This document shows positions 19,664-27,623 of a DNA stretch of 59,216 nt, in pieces. The stretch comes from Bacteroidales bacterium (GTDB lineage Bacteria; Bacteroidota; Bacteroidia; Bacteroidales; P3). The notes below the pieces were generated by a model. That model saw only the letters and a program-made list of their open reading frames with translations, had not been told where the DNA came from and did not search any database. The DNA is taken from the NCBI GenBank assembly GCA_017480145.1, contig JAFVBF010000023.1, forward strand, positions 1 to 59,216. The letters are read 5' to 3'. The position numbers were made by a program, and so were the translations under genes. The first letter of the stretch is position 1. Each line of letters begins with the position of its first letter.

Positions 19664-21163
19664 TTATTTGATGTCTGGTAAAACTTCGTCTATGCCAGGA
19701 CCTTTTCTGATTGCCTTAATCAGGATTCGAACCTCGATAACGAGGAACAAGGTAAATACCGCCAGAAAAATAAAAAAGGTGGTAATCACCGAGGATGCGC
19801 TTATACTGGACACGGCTGCTTTGACAGGCAATAGACCTTCTATTGTCCACGGCTGACGACCTATCTCAGCGGTCATCCAGCCGCACTCACCTGCAATATA
19901 AATCATGGGAATAGAAGCCATGGACACATAGTAAAACCATGTCTTGCCCGACAACCGATCTTTATAAGCGAACCATAAGGCTAATAATAGAACCAAAAGG
20001 CAGAAACTGCCGAATCCTATCATGATACGGAACGACCAAAAGACCAGTCCCACAGGCGGTACAACCTCTTGTGGTTCGTCAAGATATCCATAACCAAAAT
20101 AATCCATATTTTGCTCCAATGCCTCACGTGCCTCGGCAGCCATAACGGCATTAGTATCCCTAACGGCACGATAATCCTGAAACGAACGAAGAGCTGCCTT
20201 GCCCCGTTCTATCTTCTCCTCCACCGATGGTATCACGTTGCCCTCGTTATCAATATAGCCTGAAAGTATATCATTCACTCCAGGGACTATGCCCTCCAGA
20301 TCATGGGTGGCCAAAATAGAAAGCATACCCGGAATCTCGACTCCAGGGACAATAGAGAAAGGCGCACGAGGACCACCATTCTCAAGACCCTCAACGGCGG
20401 CAAGCTTCATGGGCTGATACTTGGCCACATGGACTGCAGACTTATCACCCGAGAACATCACCATGAATGTACCTAAAACGCCTACGATAGAGCCAATCAA
20501 AATGCTCTGGCGAGCGAAACGACTCTCTCGATTCTTGAGCAGATACCAGCAACTGACACCAACCACAAAAACACCACCAACTTCCCATCCGCTGAAAACA
20601 GCATGGAAAAACTTGCTGATGGCTACAGGATTGGTCACCAAAGCCCAGAAATCCACCATCTCATTACGCACGGTGTCAGGATTGAACTCCATTCCCATAG
20701 GATGTTGCATCCAAGCGTTGGCAATCAGAATCCACAGGGCAGAAATAGCTGCTCCAACCGCCGTAAGCCATGTGGAGGTGAGATGAAATCCCTTACTGAC
20801 TTTTTTCCACCCGAAGTACATGACAGCCATGAACGTGGACTCCATAAAAAAGGCCAGCATACCCTCAATGGCCAGTGGGGCACCAAAAATGTCGCCCACA
20901 AACCAAGAGTAATTACTCCAGTTGGTTCCAAATTCAAATTCGAGGATGATGCCAGTAGCAACTCCCACAGCAAAGTTGATGCCGAACAACTTCTGCCAAA
21001 ACTTGGCCGTCTGCTTCCAAAAGTCATCTTTCTTGACGACGTATAATGTCTCCATAACCGCCATGATTATGCCCAGACCGAGCGTCAATGGGACAAAAAG
21101 CCAATGGTAGGCAGCTGTCATGGCGAACTGCGCACGCGACCAACCTATTAATGCTGTATCCAT
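19664..21163 (-). CDS. cydA: Cytochrome bd ubiquinol oxidase subunit I
   Basis: CydA (499 residues) carries the haems. Visible: RAQFAMTAAYHWLFVPLTLG (His near residue 19, high-spin haem ligand), a second haem His in KFFHAVFSGWEVGG, the periplasmic Q loop (about 240-350), and the hallmark GRQPW. The first gene of cydAB-DUF4492, it follows lpxH by 60 bases; no TAnnTTTG box is seen in that gap, so it may be read from the aroC-lpxH message or from an unrecognised promoter. Confidence 0.96.
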   Translation of the reverse strand: MDTALIGWSRAQFAMTAAYHWLFVPLTLGLGIIMAVMETLYVVKKDDFWKQTAKFWQKLFGINFAVGVATGIILEFEFGTNWSNYSWFVGDIFGAPLAIEGMLAFFMESTFMAVMYFGWKKVSKGFHLTSTWLTAVGAAISALWILIANAWMQHPMGMEFNPDTVRNEMVDFWALVTNPVAISKFFHAVFSGWEVGGVFVVGVSCWYLLKNRESRFARQSILIGSIVGVLGTFMVMFSGDKSAVHVAKYQPMKLAAVEGLENGGPRAPFSIVPGVEIPGMLSILATHDLEGIVPGVNDILSGYIDNEGNVIPSVEEKIERGKAALRSFQDYRAVRDTNAVMAAEAREALEQNMDYFGYGYLDEPQEVVPPVGLVFWSFRIMIGFGSFCLLVLLLALWFAYKDRLSGKTWFYYVSMASIPMIYIAGECGWMTAEIGRQPWTIEGLLPVKAAVSSISASSVITTFFIFLAVFTLFLVIEVRILIKAIRKGPGIDEVLPDIK

Positions 21164-21223
21164 ATTGATGTTTTATTGTTGGTTAATAATATCGTATTTT
21201 TTTCGAGATTGTCTGTGACAAGA

Positions 21224-22003
21224 CTATACGGATAAGGAATTATCCGCTGTCTGCATCCAATCGCAAAGACGAAGTCCCTCCGAAGGAGAAAAGACAGCAT
21301 AAGAACGATGCACCAGCCAGTCTCCAACGTTAACATATAAACTTTTAGCCCCATTGTCGGCCACAATCTCACGAGCGAGAGGCGTATGGCGATGGCCAAA
21401 AACACAGTAATCTATGGAGACAGCCAGCATCTGCTCGCGACAATAGATGACGATACCTTCCCGTTCGTCCCCTAAATAGCGAGCCACATCATCACCATGC
21501 GACAGACGACTGCGATGACTCCATCCACAAGCAATACCAAAAGTAATCCACTCTGGAAGCATTGATAATAAGCGCTGGTTCATGCGGCTGCGAAAGATGC
21601 ATCGCAGACGATCGTAATGGCGGTCTAAATGCCCCAGCCCATCACCATGACCCACCAGAAAGTGCCTACCGGCAATTTCCATAAACTCGGGCTCATTGTG
21701 CATTACGATGTTCATCTGCTGTTCTAAGTAATCGAATATCCACATATCGTGATTACCAACGAAGAAATGCAATTCGACCCCATCGTCAGCCAATTCGGCC
21801 AGTTTGCCAAGAAAACGTATATACCCCCGAGGCACTACATGACGATAACTGAACCAAAAGTCGAACATGTCGCCCAATAAAATCAGCATCCGAGCGTCGC
21901 CTCTAATGGTATCAAGAAACCGGCAGAGTTGATGCTCACGAAGCAAGCTATCGTCGCCAGCACCTAAGTGGGCATCGGTGAGAAAATAGACCTTGTCTCG
22001 CAT
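21224..22003 (-). CDS. lpxH: UDP-2,3-diacylglucosamine diphosphatase
   Basis: The 259-residue metallophosphoesterase starts at ATG 22003 (MRDKVYFLTDAHLG). The two-metal motifs are all there: DAHLG, LLGDMFDFW, VGNHDMW, HGDGLGHLD and FGHRHTP. With GHLDRHYDRLRCIFRS and the FDFWFSYRHV stretch it fits LpxH, which makes lipid X from UDP-2,3-diacylglucosamine at the cytoplasmic face in lipid A synthesis. It starts 4 bases after the stop of the DUF4369 lipoprotein. Confidence 0.9.
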   Translation of the reverse strand: MRDKVYFLTDAHLGAGDDSLLREHQLCRFLDTIRGDARMLILLGDMFDFWFSYRHVVPRGYIRFLGKLAELADDGVELHFFVGNHDMWIFDYLEQQMNIVMHNEPEFMEIAGRHFLVGHGDGLGHLDRHYDRLRCIFRSRMNQRLLSMLPEWITFGIACGWSHRSRLSHGDDVARYLGDEREGIVIYCREQMLAVSIDYCVFGHRHTPLAREIVADNGAKSLYVNVGDWLVHRSYAVFSPSEGLRLCDWMQTADNSLSV

Positions 22004-22007
22004 GGCG

Positions 22008-22790
22008 TCACTCCCCAACATTGATAGAAACTCCCTGTTGCTGCTGATAACGCTCATACAGATGGTGCAGATGAGCCACAGAGTTTTGGAAATGAACCGT
22101 ATGTGGATTTTCGGGCATAGACTCTTTCAGACCACCTAAAACATCGTCGTAATAACTCAGCAAAGACGGGTCACGATTAATGTCTATCAGCGCATGGTCG
22201 CGACCCAAAGGCTTATAGAGCGCAATGAGCGTGGACAAAGAGCCCCGATGCTCTGAAAGAAACTGTTTTACGTAGTCGGACTGTTCAGTATAGACATCCC
22301 AGTAGAGTGAATCGGTGTAACGTTTCGCCTGCCGATAAGCATGGGTGTCGCCTTCGCACTGTTGCTGATTCAACTGATCGAGGCTGACGATTTCCTTCAA
22401 ACGCTCAGTGCCGTCATTGCTGTAAGACTGTAGCTGCCAAAGCTGTAGGCTACCTACAGACCCGCGGACTTCATAACTGGTTTCCAAATGTTCATAATCA
22501 CCCGTCAACGAGATGGTTTCACCATTCTGAGGCAACAGCATAACATAGTCCGTAGCCGTGGCATGAAGGTTGTAGAATGAGGGGTAGGGCATCTTGTACT
22601 GATAGGAAAAAGAGCCTTGCCCGTCAAGTATAATGCTGTCAATAAAAATATGTTCATTAGGACTTAGTTCTTCTATATAGAGGGGCTTCCCTGCCCCATT
22701 GTCCAACCGCCCTTCGATGACAAAATAATCACGATGGCACGAAGATAATATCAAGACTGACAATATAATAATACACAAACGATTCATCAT
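22008..22790 (-). CDS. DUF4369 lipoprotein lacking the thioredoxin domain
   Basis: The 260-residue lipoprotein has the lipobox LILSSC. Residues 20-120 look like the DUF4369 beta domain (FVIEGRLDNGAGKPLYIEEL, then SIILDGQGSFSYQYKM), followed by a helical linker. In most Bacteroidetes relatives this is followed by VGxxAPDF and a thioredoxin-like domain. Here the protein stops at GVSINVGE, just where that domain would begin, and lpxH starts 4 bases later. It lies 18 bases after aroC. Either a domain loss or a natural short form. Confidence 0.8.
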   Translation of the reverse strand: MMNRLCIIILSVLILSSCHRDYFVIEGRLDNGAGKPLYIEELSPNEHIFIDSIILDGQGSFSYQYKMPYPSFYNLHATATDYVMLLPQNGETISLTGDYEHLETSYEVRGSVGSLQLWQLQSYSNDGTERLKEIVSLDQLNQQQCEGDTHAYRQAKRYTDSLYWDVYTEQSDYVKQFLSEHRGSLSTLIALYKPLGRDHALIDINRDPSLLSYYDDVLGGLKESMPENPHTVHFQNSVAHLHHLYERYQQQQGVSINVGE

Positions 22791-22808
22791 CCAATGTTTT
22801 TAGATTTG

Positions 22809-23765
22809 CTATATCAGGCCTTGCTGTATCAAAGCATCCGCCAAGATCAAGGCGGCCATGGATTCAACTATGACTGCGGTTCGGGGGACATGACTTCGGT
22901 CATGACGACCACCAATGACAATGGAATGGAGTCTCCCATTGCAATCAATGCACTCCATGCCTCCGGGCTGTGTCACCACAGGATGGAATGCTACTCTAAA
23001 CACGATAGGCATACCGTTGCTAATACCCCCCTGAACGCCCCCGCAATGATTGGACGAACATGGCTGCTGGGGGAAAGTTTCACACTGCCAGGCGTCGGCA
23101 AATTGGCGACCGGTCATCTGTGTTGATGAAAAACCACATCCCATTTCGAAGCCTATGGCGGACGGGATACTCATCATAGCAGCAGCCAGCAAGGCATTAA
23201 GTCGCGCAAACACAGGAGTTCCTACACCTGCGGGAACTCCCGCAATAGTACACTCCACAATGCCGCCATAAGAATCATCTATAGCATCCATTTTAGGCAA
23301 TGCCACCTCAGAAGTAATAGCAATGGCCTTTTGCTGGAGCAACTGCCGTGCAACGGATCCGGCAATCACGCGAGAAACCGTTTCGCGGGCGGAAGCGCGG
23401 CCGCCGCCACGCCAGTCGCGCAAACCAAAACGATGTTCGTAGGTAAAATCAGCATGGCCGGGGCGATAGCAAGATTGCAATGCCTGATAATCGGACGTGC
23501 GGGCATCCGTGTTGCGAACAATAAAGGCTATGGGTGTACCAAGCGTAACGCCATCAAGCAAGCCAGACAGCCATTCGACATGGTTGGTCTCTCGCCGTGC
23601 CGTAGCCCCTTGAGAGGGGGCGCCTTGGCGACGGTGCAAGTCGTGCTCTATCTTAGCAAAATCAAGAGGAACTCCCGACGGGCAGCCATCAATGACCCCG
23701 CCTATGGCTTCGCCATGTGACTCACCAAAAGTTGTGAGGCGGAATAAAGTTCCAATAGTGTTCAT
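22809..23765 (-). CDS. aroC: Chorismate synthase (shorter than usual)
   Basis: AroC makes chorismate, the last shikimate step, using reduced FMN. Family motifs are clear: LTTFGESHGEAIGGVIDG, RPGHADFTYEHRFGLRD, RGGGRASARET, NHCGGVQGGISNG and GGRHDRSHVPRT. At 318 residues it is about 40 shorter than the usual 355-360. The missing part lies after the QQKAIAITSEV stretch, where the family normally has a segment with NPVRCPD; here only about 20 residues connect to YGGIVEC. The frame is intact, so this is an internal deletion or a lineage form. First gene of the aroC-DUF4369-lpxH run, behind the FKBP terminator. Confidence 0.93.
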   Translation of the reverse strand: MNTIGTLFRLTTFGESHGEAIGGVIDGCPSGVPLDFAKIEHDLHRRQGAPSQGATARRETNHVEWLSGLLDGVTLGTPIAFIVRNTDARTSDYQALQSCYRPGHADFTYEHRFGLRDWRGGGRASARETVSRVIAGSVARQLLQQKAIAITSEVALPKMDAIDDSYGGIVECTIAGVPAGVGTPVFARLNALLAAAMMSIPSAIGFEMGCGFSSTQMTGRQFADAWQCETFPQQPCSSNHCGGVQGGISNGMPIVFRVAFHPVVTQPGGMECIDCNGRLHSIVIGGRHDRSHVPRTAVIVESMAALILADALIQQGLI

Positions 23766-23777
23766 TCCCGATGATTT

Positions 23778-23805
23778 AAAAAAAAGGAGTCATAAGGCTC
23801 CTTTT
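23778..23805 (-). terminator. Terminator between the FKBP gene and aroC
   Basis: AAAAGGAG / CTCCTTTT stem with an 8-base loop; on the minus strand the hairpin ends in a run of eight T. It separates the FKBP gene from aroC. Confidence 0.8.
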
Positions 23806-23844
23806 CTACATTAGAGGGTATATCCCTTCGCTGTCAATAGGCGG

Positions 23845-24552
23845 TTAATAATTAATCATTTCAGACTTGCTGTCCGACATGATTTCCAGCAGTTGTACCT
23901 CAAAGATAATAGTTGAGCCTGGAGGAATCATGCCTGCCTGCTGCTCTCCATAGGCCAAATGATAGGGGATGTATAGTATGTAGGTAGAACCTTCGTCCAT
24001 GAGCTGAACCCCTTCGCTCCATCCAGGAATGACCTGATTCAGGGGGAAAGAGATTGGCTCCCCTCGTTCCTCACTGCTGTCGAACACCTGCCCACTAATC
24101 AGTTTACCCGTATAGTGGACTTTCACGACATCATCAGCCTTGGGCTTTTTGCCATTGCCAGTTTTCACCACTTTGTATTGCAAACCAGACTCGGTGGTCT
24201 TTACCGACTTATCCAAGGCGTTCTTCTTCATGAACTCCTTGCCCTTATCGATATTCTCCTGTACACTGGCCTTCTGTTTTTTTTCAAATGACTGCTGAAA
24301 ACGCATCAGAAGCATCCGTAGTTCGTCATCGCCCCAGTTGTTCACGCCGCTAACACAATCAAGCAAGGAGTGAGCCACGACCTCATAATTGAGTCCGAGG
24401 TTTTGCTGCTCCCACGTGTTATAGATGTCGCGACCGATTGCATAGGAGGCAGAATCGATGAATGTTTTCAATGGGTAGGATGGCGTGTTTTTTTGAGCCA
24501 TGCCAGCAATGGCCAGCGAAACAAATGCCAAAGCGAAAAGGGTCTTTTTCAT
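23845..24552 (-). CDS. FKBP-type peptidyl-prolyl isomerase, Mip/FkpA type
   Basis: The 235-residue protein has a signal peptide (KKTLFALAFVSLAIAGMAQ), an N-terminal dimerisation domain (about 25-120; ASYAIGRDIYNTWEQQ, LLMRFQQSFEKKQK) and a C-terminal FKBP domain (GLQYKVVKTGNGKKP, VKVHYTGKLISGQVFDSS, VIPGWSEGVQLM, YGEQQAGMIPPGSTIIFEVQ). The FKBP core residues Tyr, Asp, Trp and Ile are present, so it should catalyse proline isomerisation and fold exported proteins in the periplasm. It lies 59 bases after buk and has its own terminator. Confidence 0.95.
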   Translation of the reverse strand: MKKTLFALAFVSLAIAGMAQKNTPSYPLKTFIDSASYAIGRDIYNTWEQQNLGLNYEVVAHSLLDCVSGVNNWGDDELRMLLMRFQQSFEKKQKASVQENIDKGKEFMKKNALDKSVKTTESGLQYKVVKTGNGKKPKADDVVKVHYTGKLISGQVFDSSEERGEPISFPLNQVIPGWSEGVQLMDEGSTYILYIPYHLAYGEQQAGMIPPGSTIIFEVQLLEIMSDSKSEMINY

Positions 24553-24611
24553 ACTATAAAGAGATAGACAGATGGCACACAGAAAGATATCCTTCGGCGA
24601 GCCTCTTTTGA

Positions 24612-25706
24612 TTAAACGTATTCTTTGATTTCGGCAGTGCCGTCTAAAATTTCCCTGCCACAGATGGCCAATGCCAGCATCTCATTCTCGCCTTTATAAA
24701 CCTTGACAGGACCAATCCATTCCACTTGCTCGGTAATCTGAGCCATCCAAGGCTTGCTGTAAGCGATGCCGCCAGTGAGCAGGATGCCGTCGACCTTGCC
24801 CTTCAAAGAAGCTGCACACTTACTAATCTCTTGAGCCACCTGATAGCAGAAAGCATCAACCAGAAGTTTGCAACGCTCATCGCCTGCAATAGCCTTCTTT
24901 TCCACCTCGTAGGCATCATTGGTGCCCAGATAGGCCACAAAACCACCCTCCGCGGTCACCATCTTGATAACTTCAGGCTTGGTATATTTGCCGCTAAAAC
25001 AGACATCCACGAGTTTGCTTGTGCAGATATAGCCGCTACGGGTGGGAGAAAATGGGCCGAAACCACAGAGGGCCTTGTTCACTTCGACAGTGCGACCATG
25101 ATCATGTGCTGCCACACTGACACCGCCGCCCATATGGGCAATGATGAGGTTAAGGTCCTCGTAACGCTTGCCTAACTCACGGGCATACAGTTTAGCGGTC
25201 ATCTTCTGGTTAAGGCAGTGCCATATAGTCCCCTCACGGGTCGGGTCGAGATCAAAAACCGGATGCCCGCTCAAACGAGCATAATCGGGACGCTCATCCA
25301 CAATGCCCGGATCAGCAATATAGGCGCAATCCAAGCCCAGTTCGACAGCAATGGAGTCGCCAATCAAAGCTCCAAGGTTGCAGGCATGCTTGCCTTGCAC
25401 ACCCTCGCGACATTCTTGCTTCATCAATTCATTGACACGGTAAGTACCACTGGCACAAGGGCGGGTAAGACCACCACGTCCCATGACGATGGCGATATCT
25501 TTTAAGTCAATTCCATTCTTTTTCACCATTTCCAGAATCGCCCCCTTACGGTAGTCAAACTGATCAGCGACCTCCTTGTACATCTTGATTTCCTCAATAG
25601 GATGCGTGATGTTTTCAGTTACAATTTCAGCCTCGCCGTCATACACGGCAACCTTTGTCGATGTGGCACCAGGATTGATGACCAAAGTGTATCTCTTTTG
25701 ACTCAT
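24612..25706 (-). CDS. buk: Butyrate kinase
   Basis: Buk (364 residues) interconverts butyryl phosphate and butyrate with ATP. Acetokinase-family motifs: NPGATSTKVAVYDG at the N-terminus, GRGGLTRP, IADPGIVDERPDYARLSG, HMGGGVSVAAHDHGR and LTGGIAYSK. Buk rather than AckA is indicated by the short length and the DERPDYARLSG segment. The usual partner ptb (phosphotransbutyrylase) is not next to it or anywhere in this window. A textbook Bacteroidetes promoter (25733-25764) lies just upstream. Branched-chain or 2-oxoacid-derived acyl phosphates are possible substrates. Confidence 0.92.
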   Translation of the reverse strand: MSQKRYTLVINPGATSTKVAVYDGEAEIVTENITHPIEEIKMYKEVADQFDYRKGAILEMVKKNGIDLKDIAIVMGRGGLTRPCASGTYRVNELMKQECREGVQGKHACNLGALIGDSIAVELGLDCAYIADPGIVDERPDYARLSGHPVFDLDPTREGTIWHCLNQKMTAKLYARELGKRYEDLNLIIAHMGGGVSVAAHDHGRTVEVNKALCGFGPFSPTRSGYICTSKLVDVCFSGKYTKPEVIKMVTAEGGFVAYLGTNDAYEVEKKAIAGDERCKLLVDAFCYQVAQEISKCAASLKGKVDGILLTGGIAYSKPWMAQITEQVEWIGPVKVYKGENEMLALAICGREILDGTAEIKEYV

Positions 25707-25732
25707 TTTGATTTATTTAGGTAATTAAATTG

Positions 25733-25764
25733 CAAAGATACAGAATTTATTGCAGACAGGCAAA
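25733..25764 (-). promoter_or_regulatory. Full Bacteroidetes promoter for buk
   Basis: On the minus strand TTTG (25761-25764), then 20 bases, then TATCTTTG (25733-25740). It fits the TTTG-N19-21-TAnnTTTG consensus and lies 27 bases before the buk ATG. Confidence 0.8.
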
Positions 25765-25784
25765 TTTTTTCTTACCCCAAGGAC

Positions 25785-25937
25785 ATGCCAACCATAATGC
25801 ACCACACGAGGGAAAGCCAATGGTATTTGCCAGCCATACGACCACACAAAAACGATGAATCACAAACCATTTTGACACCAGAAGACTTTGAAGAAGCCTA
25901 TGTCTTCCTCAAAACAAAAAGAATAGTACCGCCTTAG
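25785..25937 (+). CDS. Possible 50-residue small protein
   Basis: A plus-strand ATG at 25785, preceded by AAGGA, opens a 50-codon frame whose end (TPEDFEEAYVFLKTKRIVPP) has a plausible protein composition. It fills the 227-base gap between buk and the DUF58 gene, both on the other strand, and its stop overlaps the DUF58 stop. No family recognised; it may be chance. Confidence 0.25.
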   Translation: MPTIMHHTRESQWYLPAIRPHKNDESQTILTPEDFEEAYVFLKTKRIVPP

Positions 25938-26860
25938 TAATGGCGTCCCCTGTTGAGAAGGAACGGCAGCATAATAGGCTCGAACCCCTGAGCGACATCA
26001 ACAGAATGGAAGTCAATGTGGTACTGTATGGACTGCTGGCGCAGATGAGACTCTTGTGCAGCCACAGCAGCACGATAGCGTTCGGCGACTTCAGCGGGCT
26101 GGACTTTCAGCCGACGCCCCGTTTCGAGGTCAATAAACTCGGTGGGGCGACTGCCATAATCAAACTGCATCTCAAGACGCCTGTCAATGGTATGGAACAA
26201 TAGGACCTCATGTTTGCAATGCCGCAAATGCCGCAGCGCTCCCATCAAAGCCTCTTCCTCATCAGAACGTACAAAAGCATCAGTAAATATCACTACCAGC
26301 GAGCGCCGATGGAGGCGCTCTGCCGTCAGATGCAAACTATCCGCAATGGATGTTGTGCGCCGAGCACGACTGGCATCCATAGGCTGACGTAACACGGATT
26401 CTAACAGATGGAAAATATGCTGTTTATGAGTAGCACTGCTGCGAACCTCTGTCTGCTGGTCTACACCCTCAGAAATCAAGGTGAGGCCGAAAGCGTCACG
26501 CTGACGTGAAAGCAATTCGACCAGAAGTGCGGCAGCGTAGACAGAGAATGTAAGTTTGTTCGGATAGGACAGGCTGCCATGCCTTTCGATTGGGAAAAAC
26601 ATGGAACTACTCTGGTCTATCACAAGCTGGCATCGAAGGTTGGTTTCTTCTTCGTAACGCTTGACAAAGAGTCGGTCAGTACGGGCATATAACTTCCAGT
26701 CGATGTTACGAGTGGATTCGCCTGGGTTGTACTGCCTATGCTCTGCAAACTCTACAGAGAAACCATGAAAGGGGCTTTTGTGAAGTCCCGTAACAAACCC
26801 TTCAACAACTTGACGGGCAAAGAAGTCAAGCGATTTATATTTTTCTAACTCGGAGAACAC
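25934..26860 (-). CDS. DUF58 / vWA-like protein
   Basis: The 308-residue protein begins with the DUF58 pattern (LDFFARQVVEGFVTGLHKSP, then EFAEHRQYNPGES, RNIDWKLYARTDRLFVKRYEEE) and continues as a von Willebrand A-like domain with the metal-site motif DQSSSM. The start is GTG at 26860, 6 bases after the trxA stop; an in-frame TAA lies immediately upstream and no ATG is available nearby. DUF58 genes usually sit beside a MoxR ATPase and BatA/BatB in the aerotolerance-type operon; none of those is here. It probably shares a message with trxA. Confidence 0.9.
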   Translation of the reverse strand: MFSELEKYKSLDFFARQVVEGFVTGLHKSPFHGFSVEFAEHRQYNPGESTRNIDWKLYARTDRLFVKRYEEETNLRCQLVIDQSSSMFFPIERHGSLSYPNKLTFSVYAAALLVELLSRQRDAFGLTLISEGVDQQTEVRSSATHKQHIFHLLESVLRQPMDASRARRTTSIADSLHLTAERLHRRSLVVIFTDAFVRSDEEEALMGALRHLRHCKHEVLLFHTIDRRLEMQFDYGSRPTEFIDLETGRRLKVQPAEVAERYRAAVAAQESHLRQQSIQYHIDFHSVDVAQGFEPIMLPFLLNRGRHY

Positions 26861-26866
26861 CCGGCA

Positions 26867-27181
26867 TTAAAGCAAGGCGTTCAACTTGTCGGTCAACTGG
26901 GCTTTAGGCACGTTGCCAACCACTTTGTCGACGACCTCGCCGCCTTTAAAGAAAAGAATCGTAGGAACGTTGCGAATGCGGAACTGGGCTGAGAGGTCAG
27001 GGCATTCGTCCACATCCGCCTTGCCCACGACGGCCCGGTCCTCGTACTCTGTAGCAATCTCTTCTATGGTGGGAGCCAAAGCCTTGCACGGGCCGCACCA
27101 TGTGGCGCCAAAATCAATCATCACCACGGTAGAAGAATGGAGTATATCGTTAAAATTCTGCTCCGTAACTATTGTAGCCAT
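26867..27181 (-). CDS. trxA: Thioredoxin
   Basis: A 104-residue classical cytoplasmic thioredoxin: DFGATWCGPCKALAP with the redox pair C29/C32, the conserved cis-proline in RNVPTILFFKGGE, and KADVDECPDL. It reduces disulfides with thioredoxin reductase, which is not in the window. A -7 box TACTTTTG (27219-27226) lies 38 bases upstream. Confidence 0.97.
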   Translation of the reverse strand: MATIVTEQNFNDILHSSTVVMIDFGATWCGPCKALAPTIEEIATEYEDRAVVGKADVDECPDLSAQFRIRNVPTILFFKGGEVVDKVVGNVPKAQLTDKLNALL

Positions 27182-27218
27182 AATATTTTATGTAATTTAT
27201 AGGAATTAATTATTAAAA

Positions 27219-27226
27219 CAAAAGTA
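27219..27226 (-). promoter_or_regulatory. -7 box (TACTTTTG) for trxA-DUF58
   Basis: It matches TAnnTTTG on the minus strand, 38 bases before the trxA ATG. No convincing TTTG box 20 bases upstream. Confidence 0.55.
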
Positions 27227-27538
27227 AGCATTATTTCGAATATGAGGGAGGAAAACTTCTAAAGAATTATTTTTAAACGAGAATGCAGAGGCATCCATAA
27301 GGTGCCGGTTTTATTACACATATAGTTAGCAGACATACACTGATTCGGTTCTACGGCAAACACATCCCTTTACAAGGCTCATGAGCCAAACAGAGAGCGA
27401 CTATCTCAACATTCTGTTACCTTCCACGTCCAGTATAACCTTCCGCTCCCGTCGCATGAGAGGGGAAGAAAAAGGAAGGATTACATTCCCTGCCGAATAC
27501 CATTGCGTTCGGAAATCGAATCTACAGAAAAAAAAACG

Positions 27539-27546
27539 TATCTTTG
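27539..27546 (+). promoter_or_regulatory. -7 box (TATCTTTG) for corA
   Basis: It matches TAnnTTTG, giving a leader of about 70 bases before corA. An ATTG element lies 23 bases upstream. The rest of the 442-base trxA-corA gap (27182-27623) shows no gene I can support. corA itself has an unusually strong ribosome site (GGGAGG, 5-10 bases before ATG). Confidence 0.55.
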
Positions 27547-27623
27547 CAGGCGAAATTTTAACCATTACTCGAATGTAGAATCCTGACCACCATAGTGATC
27601 GACAAAAAAGAAGGGAGGAACCC

